64,000 bases of DNA. Source: Codonopsis lanceolata (taxonomy: Eukaryota > Streptophyta > Magnoliopsida > Asterales > Campanulaceae). The first letter of the stretch is position 1. Each line of letters starts with the position of its first letter. The DNA is taken from positions 101,020,435 through 101,084,434 of the forward strand of contig CM028377.1 of NCBI GenBank assembly GCA_013146195.2, in the 5' to 3' direction. Under the pieces are notes generated by a model. It was not told the DNA's origin and searched no databases. It was given only the letters and a program-made list of their open reading frames with translations. The position numbers were made by a program, and so were the translations under genes. Below, one piece after another: positions 1 to 12,376 of this stretch.

Positions 1-2004
1 TAAGTTTTGATTTTAAAGACTCTTATGACTATAAATGGGTCTTTTAAGAGAAAGATTCAAACTTGACTTCAAAATGTTACAAGAAAACCATATTATTTCT
101 GGGCCAAGGAATGGGTCACAAATAATATACAAATGAGTTTCCAAATGGCCTAAAGATGACTAAGATTTAACAAGTCTTCCATTTTGACACAAAAGATGAA
201 TTAGACTTGGAAAAAGGAGTTATTTAAAACTCAAAATGTCATCCTTTTAGCTCATAAATGGAAGGGATAAAAAATGATGAAAAATAGGAAAATGAGGGAA
301 GCCATTCAACCATGAGTGAGAAAGAAAAACTACTCATTCACAAATGATAAGGTAAGCTTTTATTATTTAAAGGAAAATGGAGATCCAAAATGAGCTTTGT
401 AAGATGACGTCTTTAAGAGTCAAACAACTCTTCCAAACTAGCAACTTGAAAGACCTCCATGGAAGTCAAAGTCAAAGTCAAACAAAAAGAGAAAGAATAA
501 AAAGAATTATGTACAAGAATTTACATTTTAAAGAAGTAAGAAAGTAAACTAATTAAATCACAACATAAATAAATTAAGGATCTATGAAGAAAAGCTCAAG
601 ATATTATAAAGTCAACAAAGTTGTTTACATAGTTAAACAAAGAGTGACCCTAAATGTTACACCAAAATTCCTAAACGTAATACTATTTAATGCATAAAAT
701 GACCTAAATATCCCTTTTAATATTTAATAGATACTCATTTTTGGTACACAGTTGTGGATATTTTATAAAACATCCGCTACACACTAGCGGATATTTTATC
801 AAATATCCGCTAGTTTGTAGCGATTTTTTTGTCCGAAATTGAAAAAAAAATACAAATTAACGGTTTTTTGTTCGTAATTGAAAAGAAAAAATAAACCGAA
901 TCAAAATCAATCTAATTCACATGCGATATCATGCGAATTAACAATAGAAATCGAATCAACAATGACACATAATCAAAATTACGTGAAGAGGGAGGGAGGG
1001 AGGGGGTAGTATAGTTTAAATGTGAAGAAAGGTAGTGAAAGTAATTTTACCTTTTAAATGATGTTACGTTTAAGGATTTTTAGTATTATGTTTAGGTGTT
1101 CTGTTAAACAAATACCTCCTTGAAAACAATAAATAACAAGCTAGTTGACAAGCTTTTTGTGTGTGTAGGATTTTGGTAGTGTTTTTATGCTTCAAGCTGG
1201 ATTGGTAATAGAAACAAGAGTTAGAAGAGACTGACTTGCAACAACAAATGAAGCTCCAAAGTGTCTCTCAATTTTCTCCTTTTCTCTCTCTAAGGTTACT
1301 TGGAGTAACTGGTGGGTCGTTAAACCTCCAACTATAATTTTTCTACTTTCAAATACTAGTATAAGACAAGCATGATCGAATCCACAGGGAACGGGATTAA
1401 TTTATTTTGAGTGATTGATAAGAAAATTGAAAAGGGGAGTTTTTGAATTAATTTATGTAACAACTAAATTTCTACGATTATCTAATTTAACAAAGAAAAT
1501 TATAAAAGTGAAACATGAGTAAGTACAAAACTAGTGATTAAATTAAGGAAATAACAGTATGAGAAAACTCTGATTCAAGGGTCGGCACACTCAATTATGT
1601 TGTCGATCATAGGCCAAAAATATATATTTTTCTGCAATTCAAGTATTCAACCAAAGACCTATTAGGATAGCCGTAACAAGTCTTATGTTTTCCTAATTTA
1701 ATTGATCAAACCCAGCATCCAGTCAAAACTTATCGTTAATCAACTTGACACGATAGTGTTCCATATCGATTAAAAGTAGCATTACACACTTTGAAAACGG
1801 TTGAAACTAATTATGGTGATCGAGATAGCTGCAATTACCAAAACTAGTCATGTAGATTCATTTAGGCTAAATTAACTACGATAGCACAACTAATTCAACA
1901 TATTACTCTAGGATTCCAATCATTCATGATAGCACAAACTCATGGATAGCAGTAGGAAATTATCTATTGAGTCGAATTGTCATATCAATCAATAGATAAT
2001 TTCC

Positions 2005-2011
<7 letters not shown>
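1..2011. other. AT-rich intergenic DNA, no gene seen
   Basis: No convincing coding exon is visible on either strand. The stretch is AT-rich with many short stops. Around 1370-1395 there is a phrase (gatcgaatccacagggaacg) that I associate with dispersed plant retroelement-derived repeats. It suggests that about 1130-2000, and its continuation after the Helitron at 5823, belong to an old repeat. I cannot name the family. Confidence 0.5.
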
Positions 2012-2039
<28 letters not shown>

Positions 2040-2042
<3 letters not shown>

Positions 2043-3168
2043 AAGTTAGTGAGGAGCACTCTGGTTGTACCACCTCATCACCTTTTGATAAATCTTCATT
2101 CTAAAGCATCCATGTGGAAGTTTTAAAAACTTTTGGTTTTCTAGCCATTAGCTAATAATAATACATAATAATAATTAATAATTAATATAATAAAGGGTAT
2201 TAGTATTAGTATATATAACTTCTTCTATTGTTAATAGTAAAAGACTTATATTTAAAAACTTTTACAACTAACATTACTTCTAACCAATGTGGGATAAAAC
2301 TCTTTTAAGGTTAGATATTACTTCTAATGACTCACTTTTAACATCATACTTTAAGCTTTGATATCTTATTCATCTAAAACTTGATTTGGACAAATAAATA
2401 TATCATTTCGATGTTCTTGCCGAGTAGAACACATTTGCATAATTACTTTTGTCAACAAACAAATGGCACGTAAAGAAATTTGTGCCTTAAGTTGCACAAT
2501 TTCTTTCACTAAAAACACTAATTTTTTTAATAAGTATTATACTTTAACTCTTGACATCTTATTCATCCAAAACTCGATTTGGACAAATAAATATATCATT
2601 TTGATGCTCTCACCGAGTAGAACACATTTTCGCAATTACATTCGCCAACAAACAAATAACACGTAAAGAAATTCGTGCCTCAAGTTGCACAATTTCTCCC
2701 ACTAAAAACACTAATTTTTTAACAAGTATTATACTTTAAGTCTTGATATCTTATTATCCAAAACTCGATTTTGACAAATAAATATATCATTTTGATGCTC
2801 TCACCGAGTAGAACACATTTGCGCAATTACATTCGTCAACAAACAAATGACACATAAAGAAATTCGTGCCTCAAGTTGCACAATTTCTTTTACTAAAAAC
2901 ACTAATTTTTCAACAATAGAAGAGATGTATCGCACATTGGTTAGAAATTAATGTTGGTTTTAAAAATTCTATTATTAAGTACCAATATAAGAAATGCATC
3001 ATACATTGGTTGGAAAGTGATGTTGATTTTCAAAGTCACTAGAAAACCAAAAGTTTTTAAAGCTTCCACATGGATGTTTTAGAATGAAGATTTATCCAAA
3101 GGTGGTGAGGTGGCACAACTATAGTGCTCCTCACCAACTTTATATATATATATATATATATATATAAC
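2040..3168. repeat. Large inverted repeat of Helitron 5' ends
   Basis: About 115 bp at 2040-2155 recurs in inverted orientation at about 3035-3150. Both arms share a (TA)n-AAAGTTRGTGAGGAGCAC start and run to a TTTTGGTTTTCTAG segment. The arms face each other. This fits either a head-to-head pair of 5' termini or an insertion of one copy into another. The (TA)n tracts at about 2010-2038 and 3140-3167 sit at the outer ends. Confidence 0.7.
2346..2920 (+). repeat. Three tandem copies of a ~192-bp unit
   Basis: The phrase gtagaacacattt occurs at 2424, 2617 and 2808, giving spacings of 193 and 191 bp. Each unit also carries a 'tttggacaaataaatatatcatt' type segment and 'gttgcacaatttct'. The copies differ by scattered substitutions. 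A single copy of the same unit lies in reverse orientation at about 53.57-53.75 kb, so the triplication is local to this Helitron copy. Confidence 0.85.
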
Positions 3169-3169
3169 A

Positions 3170-5790
3170 AATGTGTATATCTCACATTGGTTAGAAAATG
3201 ATGTTGAATTTAAATTATTTTATATTATTACTAATAAAAGATATGTATAACACATTATTTAAAAAGAAAATGTTATATTTTAAGTCTTTAAACTAAATAC
3301 TATCACTTTTACAAGAGATGTATCTCACATGGTTACAAAATATTCTACTATTATTACCAATATAAGAGATGTATCACACATTGGTTAGAAATTGATGTTT
3401 GTATTAAAAATACTATTATTAATTACTAATTGAAAAGATGTATCATACATTTGTTGTAAAGTGATATTGGTTTTCAAAGTTTTTTTGATAAAAGACTTCT
3501 ACCATTATTACCAATAGAAGATGTATATCTCACATTGGTTAAAAAATGATGTTGATTTTTAATTATTTTAGATTATATAAAAGACTTACTATTATTAGCA
3601 ATATAAGATATATATCACACATTTGTTATAAATTGATGTTGATTTTAAATTACTATTATTACCAATAAAAGAGATAAATCTTACATTGATTAAAAAGTGA
3701 TGCTGATTTTAAAAGTCTTTAAATAAAAAGACTTCTACTTTTATCATTAATAAAAAAAGAGAAGAGATATATCCAATTATATAGAAAGAGATGTTGCTTT
3801 TAGATATTTTTTAGATAAAAAACTTCTACTACTATTACCAAATGATGAGATGTATTACACATTGGTTAGAGCGATGTAGGTATTAAAAGTATTTTTATAA
3901 AAACTTAATACCAATAGAAAAATATGTATTTCACATTAGTTAGGAAAGTGATATTGGTTTAAAATGTTTTTAGATAATGTATATCGCATTAGTTACAAAG
4001 AGATCCACATTATTTAGAAACATATATTGGTTATAAAATTCATAGATAAACGAATTTTTATGTTATTATCAATACAAGTGATGTATCACACATTGTTTAC
4101 AAAGAGATGTTAGTTTCAAAATTATTTAAGATAAAATGCTACTACTATTACTCCCAAATGCTACTATTATTTAAGATATGCATCCCACATAATTTAGAAA
4201 GAGATATTGATTTCAAAAGTTTTTATATAAAAGACTATTATTATTACTATAGAAGAATGCATCTCACATTTGTTAGAAATTAATGTTGGTTTTAAAAATA
4301 CTATTATTACCAATAGAAAATATGTATACCACATGGTTAGAAAGAGATGTTTGTTTAGAAAAAAAAATGTTTGTTTTAAAAGTCTTTAGATAAAAGTCTT
4401 AAACTTTTATTACCAATAGAAATAGAAAAGAAATATTTCACATTGTTAGAATATGAAAAAAAGTGTATCTTATATTGTTTAGAAAAAATGTTAGTTTTAA
4501 AAGTTTTATAGTAAATATTTTTACTCTTATTACCAATAAAAGATATGTATCTTACATTGTTTAATAATAAATGTTGGTTTAAAAAGACTTTAGATTAAAA
4601 ACTTTTTGTTACAAATAGAATAGATGCAAGTATTTCACATTGGTTACAAAGTATTCTACTATTATTATCAATAGAAAAGATGTATCACACATTGGTTATA
4701 AATTAATGTTGGTTTTAAAAATACTATTATTACCAATAGAATATATGTATCATACATTTGGTAGAGGGTAATGTTTGTTTTTAAATACTATTATTATCAA
4801 TAGAATAGACTTCTACCATTATTATCAATAAAATATGTATATCTCACATTGGTTAGAAAGTGATGTTGATTTTAATTTTAAATAAAAGACTTTTACTATT
4901 ATTACTAATAGAAGAGATATCCTACATTTGTTAAAAAATAATGTTGGTTTTAAAAGTCTTTAGATAAAAGACTTTTACTTTTATCATCAATGTAATAGAA
5001 GAGATGTATCCCATATTATTTAGGAAGAGATGTTGGTTATAAAATTTTTAAAATAAAATACTTCTACTATTATTACCAAATGAGGATATGTATTAGACAT
5101 TGGTTAGAGAGTGATGTCGATTTTAAAAGTCTACAATCATTAGCAATAGAAAAGAAATATTTCACATTGGTTATAAAAGTGATATTGGTTTAAAAAGTTT
5201 TTAGATGATGTATCTCACATTGGTTACAAAGAAATGTATCTCACATTATTTAGAAATGAGTATTGGTTATAAAAGTCATTAGATAAAGATATCTTTTGTT
5301 ATTAATAATAGAAAATATGTATCCACATTGTTTAGCAATGAATGTTGGTTAAAAAAACTTTTATCTACTACTATTATTACTAATAGAAAATATGTATACC
5401 ACTTAGTTAGAATGTGGTGTTGGTTTTAAAGTCTTTAGATAAAAGACTTAAACTTTCATTACCAATAAAAATATAAAATAAGTATCTCACATTGGTTAAA
5501 AATGAATTATGATTTTAAAAGTTTTTAATAAAATGACTTCTAATATTATTATCAAGTTAAATGTTAATTTTAAAAGTCTTTAGATTAAAAAAATTACTAT
5601 TATTATTAATACAAAATATGTATCTCACGTTAGCTAGAAACTTATATTAATTTTAAAAATATTTAGGTAAAAAAATCATTTAATATTAGTAACAATAGAA
5701 AAAAAAATTATAATCATGGAAGAGATTAACAATCTAATTATAATGTCTAAAAATTATAATATTATTACAAAAATATATATATCTCACATT
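3170..5790 (+). repeat. Degenerate tandem repeat array inside the Helitron
   Basis: Dozens of variants of 'gatgtatctcacattggtt' followed by 'agaaagtgatgttggtttta', 'aaagtctttagataaaagac' and 'ctattattaccaatagaa' recur through the block. Spacing is irregular, from roughly 60 to 140 bp. The last partial unit runs directly into the Helitron 3' hairpin. Copies are strongly diverged, so the array looks old. No coding potential is seen. Confidence 0.8.
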
Positions 5791-5822
5791 GTATCCGTGC
5801 AAAACACGGGCTAAATAACTAA

Positions 5823-6740
5823 TATATAATAAATCTACGAATACTTAAAATTAAACAAGAAATAATTTAGCACATAACCTCCAAACAAACGTAATTGAAA
5901 TAAAGTGAGCCTGATTAAGGAATACATATTCATAAAAATTGTACTTCCGATTGTTGTAGTTGAATGAATAAGAAATCAAGAACTTCACAAAACAAAGTTG
6001 CAGTCCATAAATTCTAGCACCCCCCCCCCCTCAACAATTACCTAATTACAAAAAGAAACTAAATGTTTCAATGAAAATAAACTTCTCATAATTGGGCTTC
6101 TTCAAAACTTGATTATTGATAATTCCAATCCCATCTATTTCATTTTCTCTTCAGCCCACTTGGTCCAAGACTTCAAAATGCAGCCCAAATTTGCTCCAAA
6201 TCCAAATATTTCCTTACCTACACCAAAAGATGACAATCGAGATCAATTACGTGAAATAATAAGTCATAATAAGGGATATATGATAATAAAATGTAGATTA
6301 ATATGTACTTATCAGTAACAATGGAAATTAAGCTTGACAAGGGGATTCTAGAGCTTCAAATGGAGGATGAAATACTTTATTTATAGTTCAAAGGCATGCA
6401 AGGGGCTCCATGTATGTCTTCTTTGAGTTGACCATGTAGGGGGACACTTGGGTGGATCAAAATGAGCCAATAAAGCAAGAAAAACATCCAAAATCATCAA
6501 AATGTTGAAGTTGTGTGGCACCAAAATATTGCTTGGTGCGGCACCAAATCAAATAAGAGAATTTCCAGAAAAATGACTCTTTTTGTGTGGCACCAAAATA
6601 GGTGCGATACTAGTCCTTCAATTTTGTTGTTTTTGCACTTTTATGGCCAGCCCTTCCATAAGCCAAGTGAGGTCATGGCCTTGGGCCTCCGAAAAATCTC
6701 ATATTTTTTAGGTCCCCAAATCTCAAAATACCATGCCTAT
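5823..6740. other. Intergenic, likely rest of the repeat split by the Helitron
   Basis: No exon is recognisable. The stretch has a C10 run near 6021 and several copies of a 'gtgtggcaccaaaat' phrase (about 6513-6605). Short ORFs here (for example 6109-6318 and 6513-6758) resemble nothing I know and look like chance. Low-copy repeat DNA is the best description. Confidence 0.45.
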
Positions 6741-7002
6741 TACTCCCTATGTTTTTAAAATATTGTCTGAGTTCACTCGGCACACCATTTAAGAAAAACG
6801 AATTGAATGAATTATAAATATTGGTGAAATATGTGTTTTGCTTTAATGCTCTTGAGTATGAGGTCATAATTTAAGTAGATAGAAAAAGTAAGGGTAAAGT
6901 GGCAAACTTGTTTTCTTAAAAGGGAAAGTTTTGAAATAAAACAATTATTTAAGAACGGACGAAAAAAGAAAAGTAGATAATAATTTGAAAACGGAGGGAG
7001 TA
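6741..7002. mobile_element. Stowaway-type MITE
   Basis: The ends are inverted copies of a TACTCCCTccGTTTT consensus: TACTCCCTATGTTTTTAAAA at the left, and AAAACGGAGGGAGTA at the right. A TA dinucleotide sits at each outer end, as expected for a Tc1/mariner target duplication. At about 260 bp with no ORF, this is a typical non-autonomous Stowaway element. Confidence 0.8.
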
Positions 7003-7989
7003 TTTAAAAAAATACCCCTAGTTTAACACTAACAGATCGGACAAAGTGAGACAATGAGTGACAGAGATAACCTACATTGGCTTGAATATTTCTAATTTCT
7101 ATAATTTGAAGAAAAATCACAAAAGTAAGATTTCTACTACGGTCCATTCCATTTTCCCCCAAAAAATTTATGTTTTTTACTTTATGAGTTATTGGCATTT
7201 TGATAATATAATTGAATTTTTTGAGCTTTTAAGTATGTAAATGAGTGACTTGTCGTTAATTGGTGGTATTCTAATTGAAATTTGATTATTTGAACATATA
7301 CTATAATTCTAAAATAGAAAAATTGAGATTAATCCTCAATTTATTTTAATGGAAAAATTGTACATACACTATAATTATATACTAAAATAGGGAAATTGTA
7401 CATAGAAAATTGTTTTTTTAGTGATAATGAAATTTGAATTCTTTTTGTTAGCTATTCGTAAGCTTCGATTTCAATTATTGTAAGTAGACAAAATGTCATC
7501 ACGAAAGTATCTCAAGAATACTTGAATGGACTAGCTATGATATCTATTAAGAAGAATAGCGTTAAAAAAAATTGATTATTATACTTTAATTACTGATTTT
7601 ATTCTAAATGTGCTATATATAAGAGTGACATTTAAGTAATACTTTGTAAATATTTAGTGTTTTATATTCATGACTCTGTGATGAAGTGTTTTTTTATTTA
7701 TTATTTTTCTGTTTTTTCTTTAATTTTTCAAAAAAAAAAAAAAAACAAAACAAAGCCCCATTCGACCTAATTGGCCTTAGGCCCCTAATTTCACGGCCGG
7801 CAGCACTTTCCTCCCTTTTTCTTGACGTTTGACATGCTTTGGACTCTTCCTTTTTCACACTTAAGACCCTGAACGTCTTTCCTTCATTTGACCCTCGTGA
7901 AACATTCAAACACAATTTAATCAGTCTATTTTGGAGTACAAATTTTATAGTAATATAAATATAATATGTGGTGCGAGATTGGAGTGTCA
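7003..7989. other. Intergenic, nothing recognised
   Basis: AT-rich sequence with an A16 run near 7728-7745. The minus-strand ORF at 7694-7993 ends in a Phe/Lys homopolymer translation of that run and has no family resemblance. Nothing else can be supported. Confidence 0.5.
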
Positions 7990-8200
7990 ACATCGATGCA
8001 TGGTTTTAAAGCATGATTATGTGCATCGTGATTTCAAATCGATGCCTCGTGAATCAATTTGGAATCGCGATGCATGATTCCAAATTGTGTAACTGTCATA
8101 GCAATGCATTGTGATTTCAAATCGATGCATCGCGATTCAAAATTGAATCGAGATGCATGATTTTGAATCGCAATACATGATTCCAAATTGTATATTGTCA
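7990..8200. repeat. GATGCATCGCGATTC minisatellite
   Basis: Degenerate copies of 'gatgcatcgcgattcaaaat' and its complement alternate through the block, with spacing of roughly 20-40 bp. The same motif family reappears at 60.86-61.40 kb. Confidence 0.75.
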
Positions 8201-9601
8201 TATCCATTTCACTCTGAAAATAATAGCGGCTTCCTTAAACCATAGACGCTGATCAATTTTAGGGGGACCCCAACACTCTAAATAGATCCCAAATTTTTTA
8301 GTATTTTTTTGTAATGTAAAAAATATCCTTAATCAAAAATACCTAAATACGCTTCTGCTCCTAAAGAAACCCCCTCAACCTTAGGGATGACAATTTTGAA
8401 CCAAACCATGGATACCCAAATCGAACTAAACCGAAATTAATGATTATTCACTGATTTGATCGGATATAGCGTGGGTAATGAGGAATAACCGAAATAAAAA
8501 ATTGAGGAACAATTTGACTTTTGTATTGGCAATACATACCCCTTACACGAACGACTTATTTTAGTAATATAATTTTATCCTTATTCGTACAAGTATATAC
8601 CATATAATCTAGGTATATATGTTAAATGTATAACACTAAAACATTAAAATCATTCTCAATAATGCGAAATTGTCACTTAGTTACTTGCTCATCTTCATCA
8701 TTTCATGACTTGCATCTTCAATGGTCAGTAGAAAATTTTCAATCAATCAAATATATTTACAATCATCTACAACAATTCATCAACCAAGAACACAAATTAT
8801 GGGTTATGCATGCCATACAAGTATGATAAACACTTTCATATATTTATAGGCCAGTCTCCATGTATTCTTCTGCAAGAGGCGTTTAGTTTACAAAATACCC
8901 TTCATGACAAAGCATTGTGAACTATAGTAGTGATAAAATTTAATTTTTTTTAAAAAAGTTTCATATACGCATGGGTGAATGAGATCCCTAACCAATCTGT
9001 TTATGGCTCACTAATTTATGTCCATGTTTATGGCTCACCCATTTGAGTCGCCCACATAGGCATTGCTCATACCTGCCAAGTCCGCTTGTCTGTGACCTCT
9101 AAATGGAGGGATAACGCGATTCATAGATTTCATAAGAGAAAGGAAAAGGAAGTGCGACAGAGTTCAAGTTTTCTTGTGCAATCACCATGGAAAATGGTTT
9201 AACGGAAAGACGAAACAGAAGAAAACATGAGTTGCAATAAGAGAAAATTTTCAATTCGATTTACATGTTATTTTCCATGATTCCATCCATCCCACCATAA
9301 ATACAGCTCAAAAGTATGAAATGAAAATATGGAAAAATGCAAGTATTTGTCTACCATATTAGCACTTCTTTGTCCGATTATTCGTATATACGTGATTTTG
9401 GTGGGAGACGGCGAAACGATGATTCATACAACTACAACTAGTGTCCGTTTGAAGACTTCTGCTAACAAGATCTAACCATAGTGCAAACCCAACTATTAGA
9501 TGTTTACTGTACTTCCCGGAATGTGCAGGGCAGATTTCTAAATGGGCATGTTCTTTGGAAGCTTACTTGACGGTTGCCCGAGTGTGATGGTTCCTTTCCG
9601 C
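8201..9601. other. Intergenic and 3' flank of the AAE gene
   Basis: No exon is seen. The last few hundred bases are probably the 3' untranslated region and downstream flank of the minus-strand AAE gene. An isolated hAT-like end (TAGGGATGACAATTTTGAAC, from about 8382) has no matching partner nearby. Confidence 0.4.
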
Positions 9602-11589
9602 TCAGGAAAGGCTGCCTAGAGCTTTCGCCTTCTCCCTCAGGATAAACTTCTGGATCTTTCCGGTTGAAGTTGTCTGTAGATTTTCAAAAATAACAGTCTT
9701 TGGTGCCATATAATGAGGTAAATGATCCCGACAGAACTTTATTACATCTTGAGCATCAACTTCAAACCCCTCCTTCAACTTCACAAATGCACAAGGTGTC
9801 TGACCCCAGTGGTCATCAGGTCGTGCCACCACTGCAGCCTCAAGAACCGCTGGATGGCTATAGAGTATAGATTCAACCTCGACACTGCTTATGTTCTCGC
9901 CCCCGGATATAATGATGTCCTTCAACCGGTCTTTAAGTTCTATATAACCATCAGGATGCATTACAGCAAGGTCACCAGTATGAAACCATCCACCCTTAAA
10001 AGCTTCTTCTGTTGCTTTCGAGTCCTTCAGGTATCCGCTCATAACAGTATTTCCTCTAATCATAACCTCGCCCATTGTTTTACCATCTGCAGGTACACTG
10101 TTCATCATCAGGGTATCTTTAACGTCAACTTCCTCTACAGCTATATGTTTCACTCCTTGTCGTGCTTTGAGCTTTAACCGTTCTTCAGTAGGCAAGGAAT
10201 CCCACTCGAGTTTCCATATACAAGATGTCACCGGTCCATGAGTCTCTGCAAGTCCATACAAGTGAGATACTACAAACCCGAGTTCTTCTATTTTGGAGAT
10301 GATCTGTGGAGGCGGTGATGCAGCGGCTGTCATTATTTCAACCTTGTGAGGGAGCGGCCTTCGGTCACTCAAAGGTGAATTCACAATCATGTTCAGGATG
10401 GTCGGTGCACCGCCCATGTGTGTTACCTTATGGCGGGAAATATTATCATATATATCCTTAGGACAGACACGTCTCAAGCATACGTTAGTACCACCTATTG
10501 CCGCCAGCCCCGACAACAGACCCCAGCCATGGCAGTGAAACATTGGCACTGTCCAGAGATAAGTTGGCGTTGCTCCCATGCCGTGCTGGAAAATTGTTGC
10601 AATGGAATTGAGATACGCACCTCTGTGACTATAAACAACACCTTTTGGCTGTGACGTTGTGCCAGAAGTATAATTTATGCTGATGGGATCCCACTCGTTT
10701 TTCGGCCTCTGTATAGGAAATTCTTTAACTCCACCTGCCATGAGACTCTCATACTCGTATGTGTCAGAAGCAGGGGTGGGAGGAGACAAGTCGTCGGGCT
10801 CAAGGATTGAAACCATGATAGGCACTTTCACACCATCATTCTTGAGAAGATCAAGTGCTGCTTGAGCAACATGAATTAGTTGTTGGTCCACGAAAATGAT
10901 TTTGGCTTCCGAATGTCTTAGAAGTACCGAAATCATTCTTGCATCATGACGTGTGTTAAGATTGCAAAGAACTGCACCTGCCATTGGAACTGCAAAATGC
11001 AGCTCTTGCATTGCTGGTAGGTTTGGTGCCATTGTTGCAACCTACTCAATAAGATTAGTGTCAAACATGAAGCAATATGCAAGATTAATGATTTCCTACA
11101 CGGGGAAAGTTTATGGAGAAAATTTTGTTTCAGAATGACAAAAAAAGGTTCATCAATCATAAGTAATTTGGACAGAGACTTGGCCATGAAATGAAATGAA
11201 GAAATGCTCGATGCTATGAGAGTTAAAATCCATAATAGCAGCGACAATTGGTGGTGAAAGAGAGGGTAACTTACAACATGGCCACGAGAAATCCCCAACT
11301 GGGCGAGAGAAGATGCGAGCTGAATGCACCTTGTGTGAGTTTGTTCCCAAGTGTAGTTGACTGAACCATACACAACCGAAGTTCTGTCTCTGTAAACACT
11401 GGCGGATCGTTCAAGAAAGCTAATGGGTGATAAAGGAATGTGATTGGCGGAACATCGAACCAGACCCTCCATAGATTTCCATGATTCAGGCTCAAAATCA
11501 TCGTAAACTTGAGATATTTGTCGTGACCATCGGGTGATTATTCCCTCTGGATGAAAGCCGGTAAAGGATTTTCTCAGGAAATGGGCCAT
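9602..11589 (-). CDS. Acyl-activating enzyme, AAE1-like acyl-CoA ligase
   Basis: AMP-forming ligase that would convert a carboxylic acid to its CoA thioester through an acyl-adenylate. There are two exons. Exon 1 is 11275-11589 and exon 2 is 9602-11041. The 233-bp intron has GTAAGT and AG ends, and the junction is in phase 0. The 584-residue product has the AMP/P-loop motif YTSGTTSQPKG (about residue 229), YGLAETHGP, GGWFHTGDLAV, the hinge region DIIISGGENISS, and the C-terminal catalytic lysine in TSTGKIQK (about 567). Wording across the chain is closest to Arabidopsis AAE1. I chose the ATG at 11589 (MAHFLRKSF); an in-frame ATG at 11625 adds 12 residues. Family members usually end in a peroxisomal -SKL or -SRL, but this one stops at ...LGSLS. 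Localisation is therefore uncertain, and a late frameshift is possible. Confidence 0.88.
11042..11274 (-). other. Intron of the AAE gene
   Basis: Minus-strand donor GTAAGT begins at 11274 and the acceptor AG ends at 11042. The flanking protein reads ...SRGHV / VATMAPNLP..., the expected continuity for the family. Confidence 0.85.
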
Positions 11590-11625
11590 GGTGGTCGGAG
11601 AGATAGAGATGACAGTAGTGAACAA

Positions 11626-12376
11626 TCCAAGAAGAAAACAGGGTCATGTAAAGTTTGTTTAGAATAAGAAACAGATAGACTTCCATCGACGATCTACAAT
11701 TATTTTATTTTATTTTTAAAAATATATTTGGATTGTTATAGCAAATTAACGTCGTTTTGTTAATGTAACTACGTGTCTTGGCATCAAACTTTTTGGTAAG
11801 CCTCCATCTCGAATCTGTTAAGCTGGCAATGAGTTAGCTTAGAGCTTGTTCGGGCAGTTCGGAGCTGACATAGCCATGCAGATCTCAGGGCTTGGTCAGC
11901 TCTACGGCTCAATCTTCCGGAGGTCCAACAGACTTCTATCGCAAATGTTTGGTAGGTATCTTAGTCTCGTTTTACAAGATTGTTGAATGGGTGATGATTG
12001 CTCATGGATAACAAGAATGCTCTTTACTAGTAGCCAGTAGGTTTTATGCATAACATGGTAAAGAAGTGCAAGCAATGAAAAAATAACAATAATTACGATC
12101 AATTTTGAATACTCAATGCTCACAAAAAGCATAAACTTCACACAATTGTATACAGCTTTTCCTTTACAGGTTATCATTTGGATGAACAAAGCATTCTTCA
12201 TCTCGGAATCAAATTATTTGAACAAACAAAAAATTACCATCGATTGTGGTGTGGGGAAAATCTAACTAGTGTAAAATCAATTTCATTTGGGGAAGAAAAA
12301 AGAAATGTCAGGCAGATTTCCAGGCCTGACAGATGCCTTCATAAGAAAAGCTTTAAAAAATGGAACAACTTATCAA
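11626..12376. other. Intergenic spacer between IDH1 3' end and AAE 5' end
   Basis: Both neighbours read on the minus strand, so this spacer should hold the AAE promoter and 5' untranslated region as well as the IDH1 3' untranslated region. I see no strong TATA box. The minus-strand ORF at 11902-12201 has no recognisable content. Confidence 0.45.

Larger units (their letters stand above)
2012..5822 (+). mobile_element. Helitron-like element, 3' end well preserved
   Basis: The right end has the Helitron signature. A GC-rich hairpin (CCGTG-caaaa-CACGG, 5795-5809) lies about ten bases before a CTAA terminus at 5819-5822, and the next base is T. The left end is blurred by a TA microsatellite but continues into AAAGTTAGTGAGGAGCAC, which recurs at 3150 and 54050 next to TA runs, as expected for a shared 5' terminus. 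No Rep/helicase ORF is present, so the element is non-autonomous. Its inside consists of a 192-bp tandem triplication and about 2.6 kb of degenerate repeats. The exact 5' base is uncertain, and the span may be two fused copies. Confidence 0.6.

Noticed and set aside
7694..7993. 99-codon minus-strand ORF
   Set aside because: Ends in homopolymer translation and overlaps no recognised domain.
8382..8560. hAT-like end TAGGGATGACAATTTTGAAC
   Set aside because: No inverted partner or 8-bp duplication found within the next kilobase; probably a decayed fragment or chance.
9722..10177. 151-codon plus-strand ORF opposite the AAE gene
   Set aside because: Antisense shadow of a well supported exon.
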